From contig CAXAHJ010000004.1 in assembly GCA_963968595.1 (NCBI GenBank), forward strand, positions 1 to 64,000: a DNA stretch of 64,000 bases, written 5' to 3'. The position numbers and the translations under genes were made by a program. Below, piece after piece: positions 44,079-53,392 of the stretch (positions are counted from its first letter, which is position 1; every line of letters starts with the position of its first letter). Source of the stretch: GCA-2730975 sp937893275. GTDB lineage: Bacteria; Verrucomicrobiota; Verrucomicrobiia; Opitutales; Seribacteraceae. Below the pieces are notes generated by a model, which worked only from the letters and a program-made list of their open reading frames with translations, was not told the origin of the DNA and made no database searches.

Positions 44079-45015
44079 TCGCCTCACGGCGCAAAGCACC
44101 ATCGAATTCAGAGACGAACCGGAGAAAGAGCCCTGCCAAATCCATATTTCCCGCTTGGCGATAATGCATGGCCAAATTGCGACAACCCCGACTTAGCGTT
44201 TCAGCAACCGTCACGGGGAGCAAATAGGCACCCGACTGAGCCGAAGGGGAGTCGCCCAAGAAAGCTTCCAGTTCATGTGCCTCTCGGAAACGCCCCCCAG
44301 ACCAAACATCGATGTAAAAGGGAGGTTCTTCCGTAAAGCAACCGACCATGAAGCGTCCCGGAAGTCCGATCGGCTCTAGTTCAAAGCCAATGCGGCGGGC
44401 CATCAGCAAATAAATGACGGAAAGCGTTATCGGCAAACCTCGACGACGTTCCACGACCTTATGAATAAAGCTGTTGTCGGGGTCACTGAAATCCTTTGTC
44501 GCACCCCTGAAACCATATTCATGAAAAAACACTCGATTCATAATCCGGCATTGATCTCTTGCCGAAATCGGCGGCGTCATCAATTCTCGACAACGCTCAG
44601 ACATTTCGTCCAAAAACAAGTGACAGGCAGTTACATCACAGGTTGGAGAAACCGTACGATCCAGTAAAAACCAGCCCGTTTCTAGTTCATATTTCAGAGA
44701 ACGAATAAACTCCAAAAAAGCCTGAACACCATCCGCCCAACCCAGTTCATCAAGAAGTTCTCCGGCCCGACTAGCCAGAGCCGCATCCAATCCCTGCGCG
44801 GTCTCTCTCAAAAAAGTCTCTCCGGAACCAGACAGACGCGTCAACTCCTCAAGCAAAGCCTTGTGTACTAAAGGCGAGTCATCATCAAGAAGACCAAGGA
44901 GAGCTTTCGCCCTATCAGGAGACAAAGGATTTTCAGTCACTGATGCAGTTTCGCGCCACTCAGGTTGCCGGCGCAAGCCTTCATATCGAAGGATTCCTTT
45001 GAATGCGGTCGCCAA
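44071..45015 (-). CDS. SirB1/transglutaminase-like family protein
   Basis: 314 residues if started at TTG 45015; GTG at 44937 is another candidate. The central domain (about 140-250) matches the SirB1 N-terminal/transglutaminase-core-2 family: FFHEYGFRGATKDFSDPDNSF, RRGLPITLSVIYLLMARRIG, GLPGRFMVGC and DVWSGGRF. A TPR-like helical tail (YRQAGNMDLAGLFLRF) follows. The catalytic Cys common in true transglutaminases is not evident at the usual place, which fits the noncatalytic reading of this family. Genes for yggS, this protein and aroE overlap end to end. Confidence 0.8.
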   Translation of the reverse strand: MATAFKGILRYEGLRRQPEWRETASVTENPLSPDRAKALLGLLDDDSPLVHKALLEELTRLSGSGETFLRETAQGLDAALASRAGELLDELGWADGVQAFLEFIRSLKYELETGWFLLDRTVSPTCDVTACHLFLDEMSERCRELMTPPISARDQCRIMNRVFFHEYGFRGATKDFSDPDNSFIHKVVERRRGLPITLSVIYLLMARRIGFELEPIGLPGRFMVGCFTEEPPFYIDVWSGGRFREAHELEAFLGDSPSAQSGAYLLPVTVAETLSRGCRNLAMHYRQAGNMDLAGLFLRFVSEFDGALRREANA

Positions 45016-45691
45016 ACAAGGCAGAACCGACTCTAACCAAGGTGCTACCCGCTCGGATGGCTTCTTCTATGTCACCCGACATTCCCATCGACAACTCGGG
45101 CAACTCGACTTCGAACGATCCCACCATACGATCACGCAATTGACGAAGGGATTCGAAGCAACTCCGAGCAACGGATGGATCCTCGGGAGCAAAGGGAGCG
45201 ATGGTCATGAAACCTTCGACTTTCAAATTCGAGCAGGAAAGAGCCGCTTCCAGAAAGCCATCCGTTTCTTCAGGCAAAACCCCGAACTTTGAAGGATCTT
45301 TCCCGGCATTGACTTGAAGCAAAACACGCAAAGGACAGTTCGCGTTTGCGGCGACGGCATCCAAACGTCGCAAGAGCTTCTCCGAATCCACTGACTGAAC
45401 GCGAGAAAAGTTATTCGGGATGAACTTCGCCTTATTTGACTGGAGATGACCAATCAATTCCCAATTCCCTTCCTCCGTCACCTCTTCCATCTTTTCCAAG
45501 GCTTCCATAACCCGATTCTCTCCAACTGAAGAAAAACCCGCGGCAAACGCTATTCGGGCTGCCTCCGCCGGCCATGTCTTGGTGACAGGCAACAAGGCAA
45601 CCTCTTCCGTGGCACGACTACAGGCATCACAAGCTCTCGTAATACGAGCTCTGACCTGACTTAGGTTGTTTAGAAAAACTTCTGAAGACAT
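44981..45691 (-). CDS. yggS: YggS/PLPBP pyridoxal-phosphate homeostasis protein
   Basis: 236 residues from the ATG at 45691; the frame is open 15 codons further upstream without a good site. The PLP lysine lies in LLPVTKTWPAEAAR. Other family motifs are SVGENRVMEAL, LIGHLQSNKAKFI, VLLQVNAG and LSMGMSGDIEEAIRAGSTLVRVG. It is a cytosolic single-domain TIM-barrel protein that buffers PLP. It is the first gene in the minus-strand string that continues through the SirB1-type gene, aroE, prepilin peptidase, pyc and LRR. Confidence 0.94.
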   Translation of the reverse strand: MSSEVFLNNLSQVRARITRACDACSRATEEVALLPVTKTWPAEAARIAFAAGFSSVGENRVMEALEKMEEVTEEGNWELIGHLQSNKAKFIPNNFSRVQSVDSEKLLRRLDAVAANANCPLRVLLQVNAGKDPSKFGVLPEETDGFLEAALSCSNLKVEGFMTIAPFAPEDPSVARSCFESLRQLRDRMVGSFEVELPELSMGMSGDIEEAIRAGSTLVRVGSALFGDRIQRNPSI

Positions 45692-45736
45692 CACAAAAAG
45701 GATACAATAAGAAAAACGAATATATAGTTGCTTCAA

Positions 45737-45751
45737 ATTAGAATAATTAAT
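45737..45751. promoter_or_regulatory. Candidate LysR-type T-N11-A operator
   Basis: ATTAGAATAATTAAT has complementary ATTA/TAAT ends in the T-N11-A arrangement. It lies in the divergent AT-rich gap between yggS and the LysR gene, as expected for LysR autoregulation. The match is short, and AT-rich sequence produces such motifs by chance. Confidence 0.3.
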
Positions 45752-45763
45752 TTATAGTCGGCG

Positions 45764-46669
45764 ATGCAAATTCAGAATTTCAAGACCTTCTGCGACTTGG
45801 TCGAAACGAAAAGCTTCTCCAAAGCCGCCCGACTGAACGGAGTGACCCAATCAGCGGTCAGCCAACAACTCAAGGCGATGGAAATTCACTATGACATGCT
45901 GATCATCGATCGCAACCAAAAGAAGTTTCGCCTCACTCCCCAAGGGGCAAAGCTTTATACCACTTTCAAGGAAATCCTACGGTTGTATGAAAAACTCAAC
46001 TGTGATTTACAGGAAATGCGGAACATCGTCAGCGGAACCATTCAGCTCGCCACGGTCAATAGCATTGGACTGCACGAACTGCCCCCCTACCTCAAACGCT
46101 TCATGAAGGAGTATCCTTCCGTCAACGTGAGAGTTGAGTATAGAAGAGCCAATCTCGTCTATGAAGATGTTCTTCACGGATCAGTAGATCTCGGGCTGGT
46201 TGCCTTCCCAAACAAGCACAAGGAACTGCAGGTTATTCCTTTCGCCCAAGACGAACTAGTACTAGCAACGCATCCCGAACATATCTTGGCGAAGAAGAAA
46301 AGCGTCAAGTTGTCGGATCTTCAAGGTCTCGACTTCATAGCTTTCGAGCGGGATATCCCGACTCGTAAGGCAACCGATGAAATACTCCGAAAAGCCAATG
46401 TCACCATAGGCCTTGTAATGGAATTCGACAATGTAGAGACAGTGAAGCGCGCAATCGAGATCAACGCCGGTTGCGCAATCCTTCCCGCTAGCACCATCCG
46501 CAATGAAGTTGGCCAGAATCAACTGGTTTCATGTAAGCTCAACGGTGGTAAATTCTTACGCCCCCTAGCCATAATTCACAAGAAAAACAAACTTCTTACA
46601 CCCGCGATTCGCTCGTTTGTTGAATTGATGAAAGGTGAGAAAAAAGCATCGTCAAACGACAAGAAGTAG
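45764..46669 (+). CDS. LysR-family transcriptional regulator
   Basis: 301 residues. Residues 1-60 are the winged HTH (FKTFCDLVETKSFSKAARLN, TQSAVSQQLKAME) and residues 90-295 the substrate-binding domain (LATVNSIGLHELPPYLKRFM, GSVDLGLVAFP, GCAILPAS). The sequence resembles CysL/CysB-type regulators. It is divergent from yggS, 72 bases apart. The regulated genes cannot be determined from sequence, though the gene is expected to regulate its divergent neighbour or itself. Confidence 0.92.
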   Translation: MQIQNFKTFCDLVETKSFSKAARLNGVTQSAVSQQLKAMEIHYDMLIIDRNQKKFRLTPQGAKLYTTFKEILRLYEKLNCDLQEMRNIVSGTIQLATVNSIGLHELPPYLKRFMKEYPSVNVRVEYRRANLVYEDVLHGSVDLGLVAFPNKHKELQVIPFAQDELVLATHPEHILAKKKSVKLSDLQGLDFIAFERDIPTRKATDEILRKANVTIGLVMEFDNVETVKRAIEINAGCAILPASTIRNEVGQNQLVSCKLNGGKFLRPLAIIHKKNKLLTPAIRSFVELMKGEKKASSNDKK

Positions 46670-46699
46670 AAATGCTTCTAGGTTTTCGATAAATGCCAA

Positions 46700-47461
46700 T
46701 CAAGGTTCGCTCTTCGCTTTTTCAATCGTTTCCAAGCGAGCGGTAAAGCTTCCTACGGCAACCTTGCTGGCCATCTTCACGGGAATCCGTCGGGCATCGG
46801 CCGAATACCATATTCGGAGGACGCCACGAGGGCTTTTCTTGAAGACTCCTCGGAGATTCTTAAGAGCGGGTGTCGCCTCGAATACTTCAAATTTGCCTGC
46901 TGCGACCCGAAGCTTTTCTTTTTCCTGTACGGCTACCACCACGTTCTGAAGAACCCGACCGTCGCATGTGGGAAAGGATCGCTTCACGCCAGTTTTGATT
47001 TCTCTCAGTCGGAACAAATAGGCAATAGAAAGAGGATCGAAGGAAACAGGTCTGATCGGGATCTCCCGTTCCAGCTTTCCGTAATTGGAATAGAAAGCCA
47101 AGTTGCGATCGTAGTCGAAACGCACGACCACGTCGCGCTCGGTTTTCCCTTCTTGCTGTTTTTTTCGGTATAACAACGATCGACGAAAATCGGGAGCTAG
47201 ATAGCTTTCCGCTCGGGTACGGACTTTATAAAACGCATCGGCGAATTCGTTGGTCCGGACGGAGAGAACGAACTTGTGGCAAAGAGTCCCGTTCACCTCC
47301 TCGGATGGAGCTACTTCGAGGGTTGCTCTACCGACGGGGATGAGTCCCCATTTGATTTTGTAATGCAGGCGCTCTCCGGGAACGAAAGGTGGTGACCATT
47401 CTTCTCCGAAACCCACACAATAAGGTCCAAGGAAAAGGAAACAGGCAAAACGAAACTTCAC
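46700..47461 (-). CDS. DUF3108 exported protein
   Basis: 253 residues starting at GTG 47461, overlapping the glgP stop by one base (TAGTG). A signal peptide (MKFRFACFLFLGPYCVGFG) precedes a DUF3108 domain: PGERLHYKIKWGLIPVGRATLEV, AESYLAPDFRRSL and RIWYSADARRIPVKMASKV. The family is periplasmic or outer-membrane and its function is unknown. Coupling with glgP is strong by position but not explained by function. Confidence 0.8.
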   Translation of the reverse strand: MKFRFACFLFLGPYCVGFGEEWSPPFVPGERLHYKIKWGLIPVGRATLEVAPSEEVNGTLCHKFVLSVRTNEFADAFYKVRTRAESYLAPDFRRSLLYRKKQQEGKTERDVVVRFDYDRNLAFYSNYGKLEREIPIRPVSFDPLSIAYLFRLREIKTGVKRSFPTCDGRVLQNVVVAVQEKEKLRVAAGKFEVFEATPALKNLRGVFKKSPRGVLRIWYSADARRIPVKMASKVAVGSFTARLETIEKAKSEP

Positions 47462-49947
47462 TACTCGACGGGTATAGGTTCGAGTCCCCAGATCTCTTTG
47501 GCATATTCTCGGATCGTCCGGTCAGAAGAGAATTTCCCCGAACGAGCCACGTTGCGAATGGCCATGGCACTCCATTGTTCATCGTCAGCATAAACGGAAT
47601 CGGCCTTTTCCTGAGCCTCGACGTAGGCACGGTAGTCGGCGAGAACAAAGTAAGGATCGCCCCAATCGAGCAAGCTGTGAACGAGATCGGAGAAGACCCC
47701 GCTCTCTCCTCCGGTAAAGGTATCGGAACTGAGCCAATCAACCACGGCTTTAAGTTCCTCGTCGGATTCGTAGACAGCGCGTGGATCGTAGCCGTCTTGA
47801 CGAAGTTCCTCGATACCTTCGACGGTCTTTCCGAAAATGAATATATTTTCTTCTCCTACCTCGTCCCGGATTTCGACGTTGGCTCCGTCGAGCGTCCCAA
47901 TAGTAAGGGCGCCGTTGAGGGCAAACTTCATGTTTCCCGTACCCGAGGCTTCCTTCCCCGCCGTCGAGATTTGCTCGGACAGATCCGTCGCAGGGATGAT
48001 TCGTTCGGCTGCGGAAACCCCATAGTTGGGCATAAAGGCGACCTTGATCTTGTCACCGATTCGGGAATCATCATTGATTCGACGTCCGACTAGGTTGATG
48101 GCTCGAATAATGAGCTTGGCGATATGGTAACCTGGAGCCGCTTTGGCTCCAAATAGAAAGACCCTAGGACGCATGTCGAGACCGGGATCGTTCAGCAGGC
48201 GACGATACAGAGTGAGTACATGCAAAAGGTTCAGGTGCTGGCGCTTGTATTCGTGCAGACGTTTTATTTGAGAATCGAAGATGGCGTCGGGATTCACCTT
48301 CAACCCAAGTTCAGCAGAAAGGTGATCGGCCAAAAGTTCCTTGTTGCATCGTTTCACCGTCCTGAACTTCTCTCTAAAGGAAGCGTCCTCCGAATAAGCA
48401 TCGAGATCACGCAGATGATCCAAATCGGTTACCCAGTCATCCCCAATGGCAGAGGTGATGAGATCGGACAAACCCGGATTGCAACCCAGCAACCAACGGC
48501 GGGGAGTAATCCCATTGGTTTTGTTGTTAAATTTCAGAGGGTACAGCTCAGCAAATTCGTGGAGTAGGTTTTCCTTCAGCAGTTTCGTGTGCAACGCGGC
48601 CACACCATTTACCGAGCGGCTACCCGCTACGGAAAGGTGAGCCATTTTTATGCATCCGTCTTTGACGATGCTCATGCTGGATTTTCGTTCTTCGTCGCCT
48701 GGCCACTTCGCCTCTATCTCCTCCGCCAAGAAACGACGATTCACCTCCCGGACGAGCTCTAGATGGCGCGGAAGGACCTTTCCGAAAAGATCTTCTCCCC
48801 AAGTCTCCAACGCTTCGGGAAGCAGGGTGTGATTGGTATAAGCGAAAGTACGACGGACAATGTCCCAAGCCGAGACCCAGACCAAATGCTCCTCATCCAC
48901 CAAAATCCTCAGAAGTTCCAGAATGGCGACCGACGGGTGAGTATCGTTTAGCTGTATGACCGCCTTGTCGGGAAATTCCTCCCAGTTCGTATCTTTTTTC
49001 CGAAAACGGCGAATCATGTCCCGCAAGGAACAAGTCACAAAAAAATATTGCTGCACGAGTCGCAGTTCCTTACCGCTTTCGGTTTCGTCATTCGGGTAAA
49101 GAACCTTGGATATGCTTTCACCCAAGGCCTTCTCTCGAACCGCCTCAACGTATCCGCCTTGATTGAAGGTCTCAAAGTCGAATTCCTGCGAAGCCTTGGA
49201 CTCCCAAAGCCGGAGGAAGTTGACGGTTTTGGCCCCATACCCGACAATGGCTACATCGTATGGCACGCCCTCGATCGTCTTGGTCTCGACCCACTTTGGC
49301 GAGTAATTCCCGAAACTATCGTAATCATGGGTCACTCGACCGTACAATCGCACGGTCTGTGCGTACTGGGGCCGTACGATTTCCCACGGATTACCGAACT
49401 TCAGCCAGTCGTCGGGACTTTCCATTTGATGACCATCCCGAAAACTCTGCCGGAACAGCCCGAACTGATAGTGGATGCCGTATCCGATCGCAGGCAGTTC
49501 CAGCGTGGCCATCGAATCCAAAAAACACGCGGCCAAGCGGCCTAAACCACCATTGCCCAACCCCATGTCGTGTTCTTCTTCGCAAAGTTCCTCGAGATCC
49601 TGATCCAGTTCCGTCAACGCTTGCCGGACAGGTTCACGTAAACCGCAGTTGTGCAGGTTCACATTCAACAAACGCCCCATCAGGTACTCTAGACTGAGAT
49701 AATATACTCGTTTTGCCCCGGACTTACTGTGAACGGCTTGGGTCTCGATGAAACGATCGATCAATTGGTCTCGAACCGCAAGTGAGGTGGCCATCCACAA
49801 TTCTCGTCTTGTGGCATTGGACAAATGGCGAGCCATAGTGAGACGGAGATGGCGCAGGATCGAGGTCTTCATTTCCTCGACCAAATCATCTTGCCCGGAA
49901 AGCCCGGCATCGACCTGAAGGTCAGGTTCCTTTGTTTGCAAAGTCAT
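47461..49947 (-). CDS. glgP: Glycogen/starch/maltodextrin phosphorylase
   Basis: 828 residues, full length. Family motifs include LSLEYLMGRLL, GLGNGGLGRLAACFLDSMATL, YGIHYQFGLFRQ, HEYKRQHLNLLHV and the PLP-binding Lys region GTGNMKFALNGALTIGTLDGAN. It releases glucose 1-phosphate from alpha-1,4-glucans in the cytoplasm, pairing with the aldose epimerase and glycolytic enzymes in this window. The start is ATG 49947. Downstream, DUF3108 overlaps by one base. Confidence 0.97.
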   Translation of the reverse strand: MTLQTKEPDLQVDAGLSGQDDLVEEMKTSILRHLRLTMARHLSNATRRELWMATSLAVRDQLIDRFIETQAVHSKSGAKRVYYLSLEYLMGRLLNVNLHNCGLREPVRQALTELDQDLEELCEEEHDMGLGNGGLGRLAACFLDSMATLELPAIGYGIHYQFGLFRQSFRDGHQMESPDDWLKFGNPWEIVRPQYAQTVRLYGRVTHDYDSFGNYSPKWVETKTIEGVPYDVAIVGYGAKTVNFLRLWESKASQEFDFETFNQGGYVEAVREKALGESISKVLYPNDETESGKELRLVQQYFFVTCSLRDMIRRFRKKDTNWEEFPDKAVIQLNDTHPSVAILELLRILVDEEHLVWVSAWDIVRRTFAYTNHTLLPEALETWGEDLFGKVLPRHLELVREVNRRFLAEEIEAKWPGDEERKSSMSIVKDGCIKMAHLSVAGSRSVNGVAALHTKLLKENLLHEFAELYPLKFNNKTNGITPRRWLLGCNPGLSDLITSAIGDDWVTDLDHLRDLDAYSEDASFREKFRTVKRCNKELLADHLSAELGLKVNPDAIFDSQIKRLHEYKRQHLNLLHVLTLYRRLLNDPGLDMRPRVFLFGAKAAPGYHIAKLIIRAINLVGRRINDDSRIGDKIKVAFMPNYGVSAAERIIPATDLSEQISTAGKEASGTGNMKFALNGALTIGTLDGANVEIRDEVGEENIFIFGKTVEGIEELRQDGYDPRAVYESDEELKAVVDWLSSDTFTGGESGVFSDLVHSLLDWGDPYFVLADYRAYVEAQEKADSVYADDEQWSAMAIRNVARSGKFSSDRTIREYAKEIWGLEPIPVE

Positions 49948-50082
49948 AGTGTTAAGAAGCGCTTAGAGAAAAACAGCATATAAGGTAAACTAACCTCACC
50001 AAAGTGAAGTAGCAAGGCTGAGGCCAAGCTTTATCGAACGGTGAAAGTAGTCGAAAGCTTGTTCGCAGGGAAAAGCGAATCG

Positions 50083-51345
50083 TTACTCGGCTCGAAACTT
50101 GTGAACGATAACGTGCTTATAGGTTTCGCCGGGCTTGAGCACACAGGACTTCCATCCCTCTTCGCCTTGATGGTTTGGGCTATCCGGAAACACTTGGGTT
50201 TCGAGGCATAGACCCGAACGATGTGGATAAGGTTTCCCGCTCTTCCCAACAAGTGTGCCATCGAGATAGTTGCCTGTGTAAAACTGAATCCCCGGTTGGT
50301 CGGTATGGATTTCCATTACACGCCCACTGCTTAAATCCTTCAAGGTAACGGCATGAGCAAGTCCGTCATCGTCACGACGAATAACCCAAGTGTGGTCGTA
50401 GCCCTTGCCGAACTTCAATTGGTTGTGATCACCTTCGACGCGGGCACCAATCTTGTGGAAAGTACGAAAGTCCATGGGAGTCCCCACGACCGGGGTGATG
50501 GCAGTCGGAATGTTTGTATCGTCGGTCGCCACGAAATGATCGGACATTATGCTCAACTCGTGTTCGAGAATGGTTGGGGCACCCTCACCGGCCAAGTTGA
50601 AATAGGTGTGGTTCGTGAGGTTGAGAACGGTCGGCTTGTCCGTGGTCGCCTTGTAGTCGATGCGCAACTCGTTGTCGTTGGTCAGGGTATAGGTCACCTT
50701 GCATACGAGTGCCCCGGGGTATCCTTCCTCACCATCCGGACTAGTCCGCGTGAAGGTAACGGCGATATCATCCTCGTTCACTTCGGCAGCCCATAGACGT
50801 TTGTCGAAACCTTTTACTCCACCGTGCAAGTGATTTTTACCATTGTTTGCGGCAAGGCTATATTTCTTGCCTTCGAGAGTGAAGTTGCCATCGGCTATGC
50901 GGTTTGCATATCGCCCCGTAATGCATCCAAAATACGGACTCTTCTCTTGGTATTCAGCCAATGTTTTGAAGCCCAAGGCGACGTCCCCGAACTTCCCATT
51001 GCGGTCGGGAGCGAGAATACTTACGACGGTTCCACCGTAATCAGATACCTTGACCTTCATTCCGTTGGCATTGGCCAAGGTGTAAAGGGATGCTTTCTTA
51101 CCATCGGGCATTTCGCCAAAAGATTGCTTGGAAACTGACATGGGAGGAATTTCTACTGAAGAATTCTTGTTCAAGCCAAGAGCCTTCTTGGTCGAACCAT
51201 AGGCTTTTTTAGATTTTTCGGAAATGAAGGAACCAGTTTTTTTGAAGCCGGACTTGGTTTTTTCTCCGATTTCGGAAAGAGTGCAACCGGCGGCAAGGGC
51301 GGCTATGCAGGCGGAGAAGACAAGGGCTTGAGTCGACGTTTTCAT
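50083..51345 (-). CDS. galM: Aldose 1-epimerase (galactose mutarotase) with lipoprotein signal
   Basis: 420 residues from the ATG at 51345, where a lipoprotein signal begins and ends in ALAAGC. About 60 residues of low-complexity Lys/Ser sequence (KTKSGFKKTGSFISEKSKKA) come before the GalM domain. Catalytic features are NLTNHTYFNLAG with the acid His, NHLHGGVKGFDKRLW, and LCLETQVFPDSPNH with the base Glu. Typical GalM proteins are cytoplasmic; this one should be lipid-anchored in the envelope, suggesting work on external sugars. It is 61 bases from the start of the next gene upstream. Confidence 0.92.
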   Translation of the reverse strand: MKTSTQALVFSACIAALAAGCTLSEIGEKTKSGFKKTGSFISEKSKKAYGSTKKALGLNKNSSVEIPPMSVSKQSFGEMPDGKKASLYTLANANGMKVKVSDYGGTVVSILAPDRNGKFGDVALGFKTLAEYQEKSPYFGCITGRYANRIADGNFTLEGKKYSLAANNGKNHLHGGVKGFDKRLWAAEVNEDDIAVTFTRTSPDGEEGYPGALVCKVTYTLTNDNELRIDYKATTDKPTVLNLTNHTYFNLAGEGAPTILEHELSIMSDHFVATDDTNIPTAITPVVGTPMDFRTFHKIGARVEGDHNQLKFGKGYDHTWVIRRDDDGLAHAVTLKDLSSGRVMEIHTDQPGIQFYTGNYLDGTLVGKSGKPYPHRSGLCLETQVFPDSPNHQGEEGWKSCVLKPGETYKHVIVHKFRAE

Positions 51346-51475
51346 GGTTGAGTCCGTTAGACGGGTTCGCATTTGTAGTTTGAAAGTTAAAAGTTTGCTT
51401 AACTTGTAAAAAGTATGGGTTGCGGGCAAGCACGGAACTGAAGATTATCCTGAAACGGACGAAATACTTGCCGAA

Positions 51476-53302
51476 TTACAGGGTACGCCCAAAATGTTTT
51501 TTCCACTCTCGCCAAGGATGCTCGACATAGGTGGGGCGGCCCTGCGGACAGGTCAACGGGTTGCGGCACCGCAGCAGTTGTTCCGCCAAGCGAATCACTT
51601 CTCCATCGGCAAAATCATCACCTGCTGCCCGTCCTCGAACCACGGCCAACCTAGCAATTTCCTCTTGAGCGACCGAACCTGCGGCCGATCCGCCAGCACG
51701 ACGCGCGAGATCAAGAAAATCGCGCAGGAAGGAAATCGACTCACCCGGTTCGATCCACGCGGGACAAGCCTCCACACGATAAAAATTTCTGCCAAACTCC
51801 TCAATCGTAAAGCCTTGGTTACTCAATTCAGGCAAAGCCGACTCCAAAATTCCGGCCTCCACTCCGTCGAGTTCGATGGGCTCGGGGATCAAGAGAGTCT
51901 GGCTTTCGGCCGACTTACCCAACGCCAATGCATCCTCCACTTGCTCCAGTCGTACACGCTCATACGCTGCCCGGCAATGAAAGGCGACCACCCCGGCATC
52001 CGTGGAAAACAAAACGAGGTCGCCCTGCACGCGTCCCAAGAAACGCCAAACCACTCCCGGGTCGTCACGGAAGCCAACTCTCTTTCGAACCTCCTCCGCC
52101 TCAAGTTTCTCCTCGGGCGGCAGACTAACGTCGGTTACTGGGGATTCACTGGCAGACAACACTTCTCCCATGGTAACCGAGGCACCTTCGGTATCGGGAT
52201 TGCTCTCATTAATCCGTGGCACTGGAAGGGCCGAGGAATCCAGACGTGGCAAAACAAACTCTTTCTCGCCGGAATCATCTACGGGAGCAATTCCTTGGAT
52301 ACGGGCATCGCTCGAAAGTTCCCGCAAACGATCCAGCACTGTGCGAATGACGAACCCTCGGACCTTTCCCTCCTCGCGAAAACGCAGCTCACGTTTCGCT
52401 GGATGAACATTTACGTCCACCGCGGCCGGATCGATTTCCAAAAACAACGCCACCGGCGGATAGCGGCCCTTGGGTACGTAGGTATGGTAAGCTTCAATCA
52501 GGGAATAGGCCAACGTCTTGCTTTCCACAGGCCTTCGATTTACGAAAAAAAGCATTTCCTTGCGGGTAGACCTCCCCTTCCCCGGCTTAGCCAGCAATCC
52601 GTGCAGGCGATAGCCGTCTCCCTCCCCTTCCACGGGTTCCATATCCTCGGCCAGACCTCGGCCAAAGATTTCATGTACCCGGTCCTTCAGGTCGGAACAA
52701 GTCGGTGAACGAAAAATCGTGCGACCTGACTCGAGCAAGGTGAAGGATATTTCAGGATGGGCCAACGCATACAGCCTCGCCAAGTGGCAGATATGGGCGG
52801 ACTCGGTTGCGTCCGTCTTGAGAAACTTTCGTCTCGCGGGTACGGAGTTAAACAACTGGGCCACCTCGATCCGGGTGCCCTCGGGCATCCCGCAATCCTT
52901 GTTGTGGATCATTTTGCCACCGTTAAGAAAGATTTCTCTGCCCGCTTCTTCGCCGGCGGCCCGGGTGCGAAGCGTAAATCGGCTCACACTGGCAATGGAA
53001 GGCAGAGCCTCCCCACGAAAGCCGAAGGAAGTAACGAGAAGCAGGTCGTCCGCTTCCCGAATTTTGCTGGTGGCATGACGTTCGAGGCAAAGCAGGGCTT
53101 CGTCCGGATTCATGCCCTTTCCGTTATCCTCCACTCGCAGGTAGGCCTTTCCTCCATTGCGATACTCCACCTCGATTTGCGTAGCCCCGGCATCAATGCT
53201 GTTCTCCACCAATTCCTTGGCCACTGCAGCTGGGCGCTCCACAACCTCGCCTGCAGCAATCTGGTTAGCTACGCGGTCGGGCAAAATACGTATGGAAGGC
53301 AT
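51476..53302 (-). CDS. mutL: DNA mismatch repair protein MutL
   Basis: 608 residues. The GHKL ATPase domain (1 to about 330) has VANQIAAGEVVERPAAVAKEL, NSIDAGA, DNGKGM and TSFGFRGEALPSIASV. A linker of about 80 residues with many acidic and Pro residues follows, then the C-terminal dimerisation domain. The DQHAxxExxxxE endonuclease motif is not kept: the equivalent stretch reads FHCRAAYERVRLE. This suggests a MutL without strand-nicking activity. It is divergent from the DUF255 gene, 90 bases apart. Confidence 0.96.
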   Translation of the reverse strand: MPSIRILPDRVANQIAAGEVVERPAAVAKELVENSIDAGATQIEVEYRNGGKAYLRVEDNGKGMNPDEALLCLERHATSKIREADDLLLVTSFGFRGEALPSIASVSRFTLRTRAAGEEAGREIFLNGGKMIHNKDCGMPEGTRIEVAQLFNSVPARRKFLKTDATESAHICHLARLYALAHPEISFTLLESGRTIFRSPTCSDLKDRVHEIFGRGLAEDMEPVEGEGDGYRLHGLLAKPGKGRSTRKEMLFFVNRRPVESKTLAYSLIEAYHTYVPKGRYPPVALFLEIDPAAVDVNVHPAKRELRFREEGKVRGFVIRTVLDRLRELSSDARIQGIAPVDDSGEKEFVLPRLDSSALPVPRINESNPDTEGASVTMGEVLSASESPVTDVSLPPEEKLEAEEVRKRVGFRDDPGVVWRFLGRVQGDLVLFSTDAGVVAFHCRAAYERVRLEQVEDALALGKSAESQTLLIPEPIELDGVEAGILESALPELSNQGFTIEEFGRNFYRVEACPAWIEPGESISFLRDFLDLARRAGGSAAGSVAQEEIARLAVVRGRAAGDDFADGEVIRLAEQLLRCRNPLTCPQGRPTYVEHPWREWKKHFGRTL

Positions 53303-53392
53303 CGGAATCCACTCGTAAGGGGAAGCAGCAAAGTCCTCAACGGGAAAACGTCGAAAGACCTTTCAAGCTTGGGCAAAGAGCGGAACTCCAAT

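Noticed and set aside
51494..52708. 404-codon plus-strand frame opposite mutL
   Set aside because: Antisense of a strongly conserved mutL gene with no domain pattern of its own.
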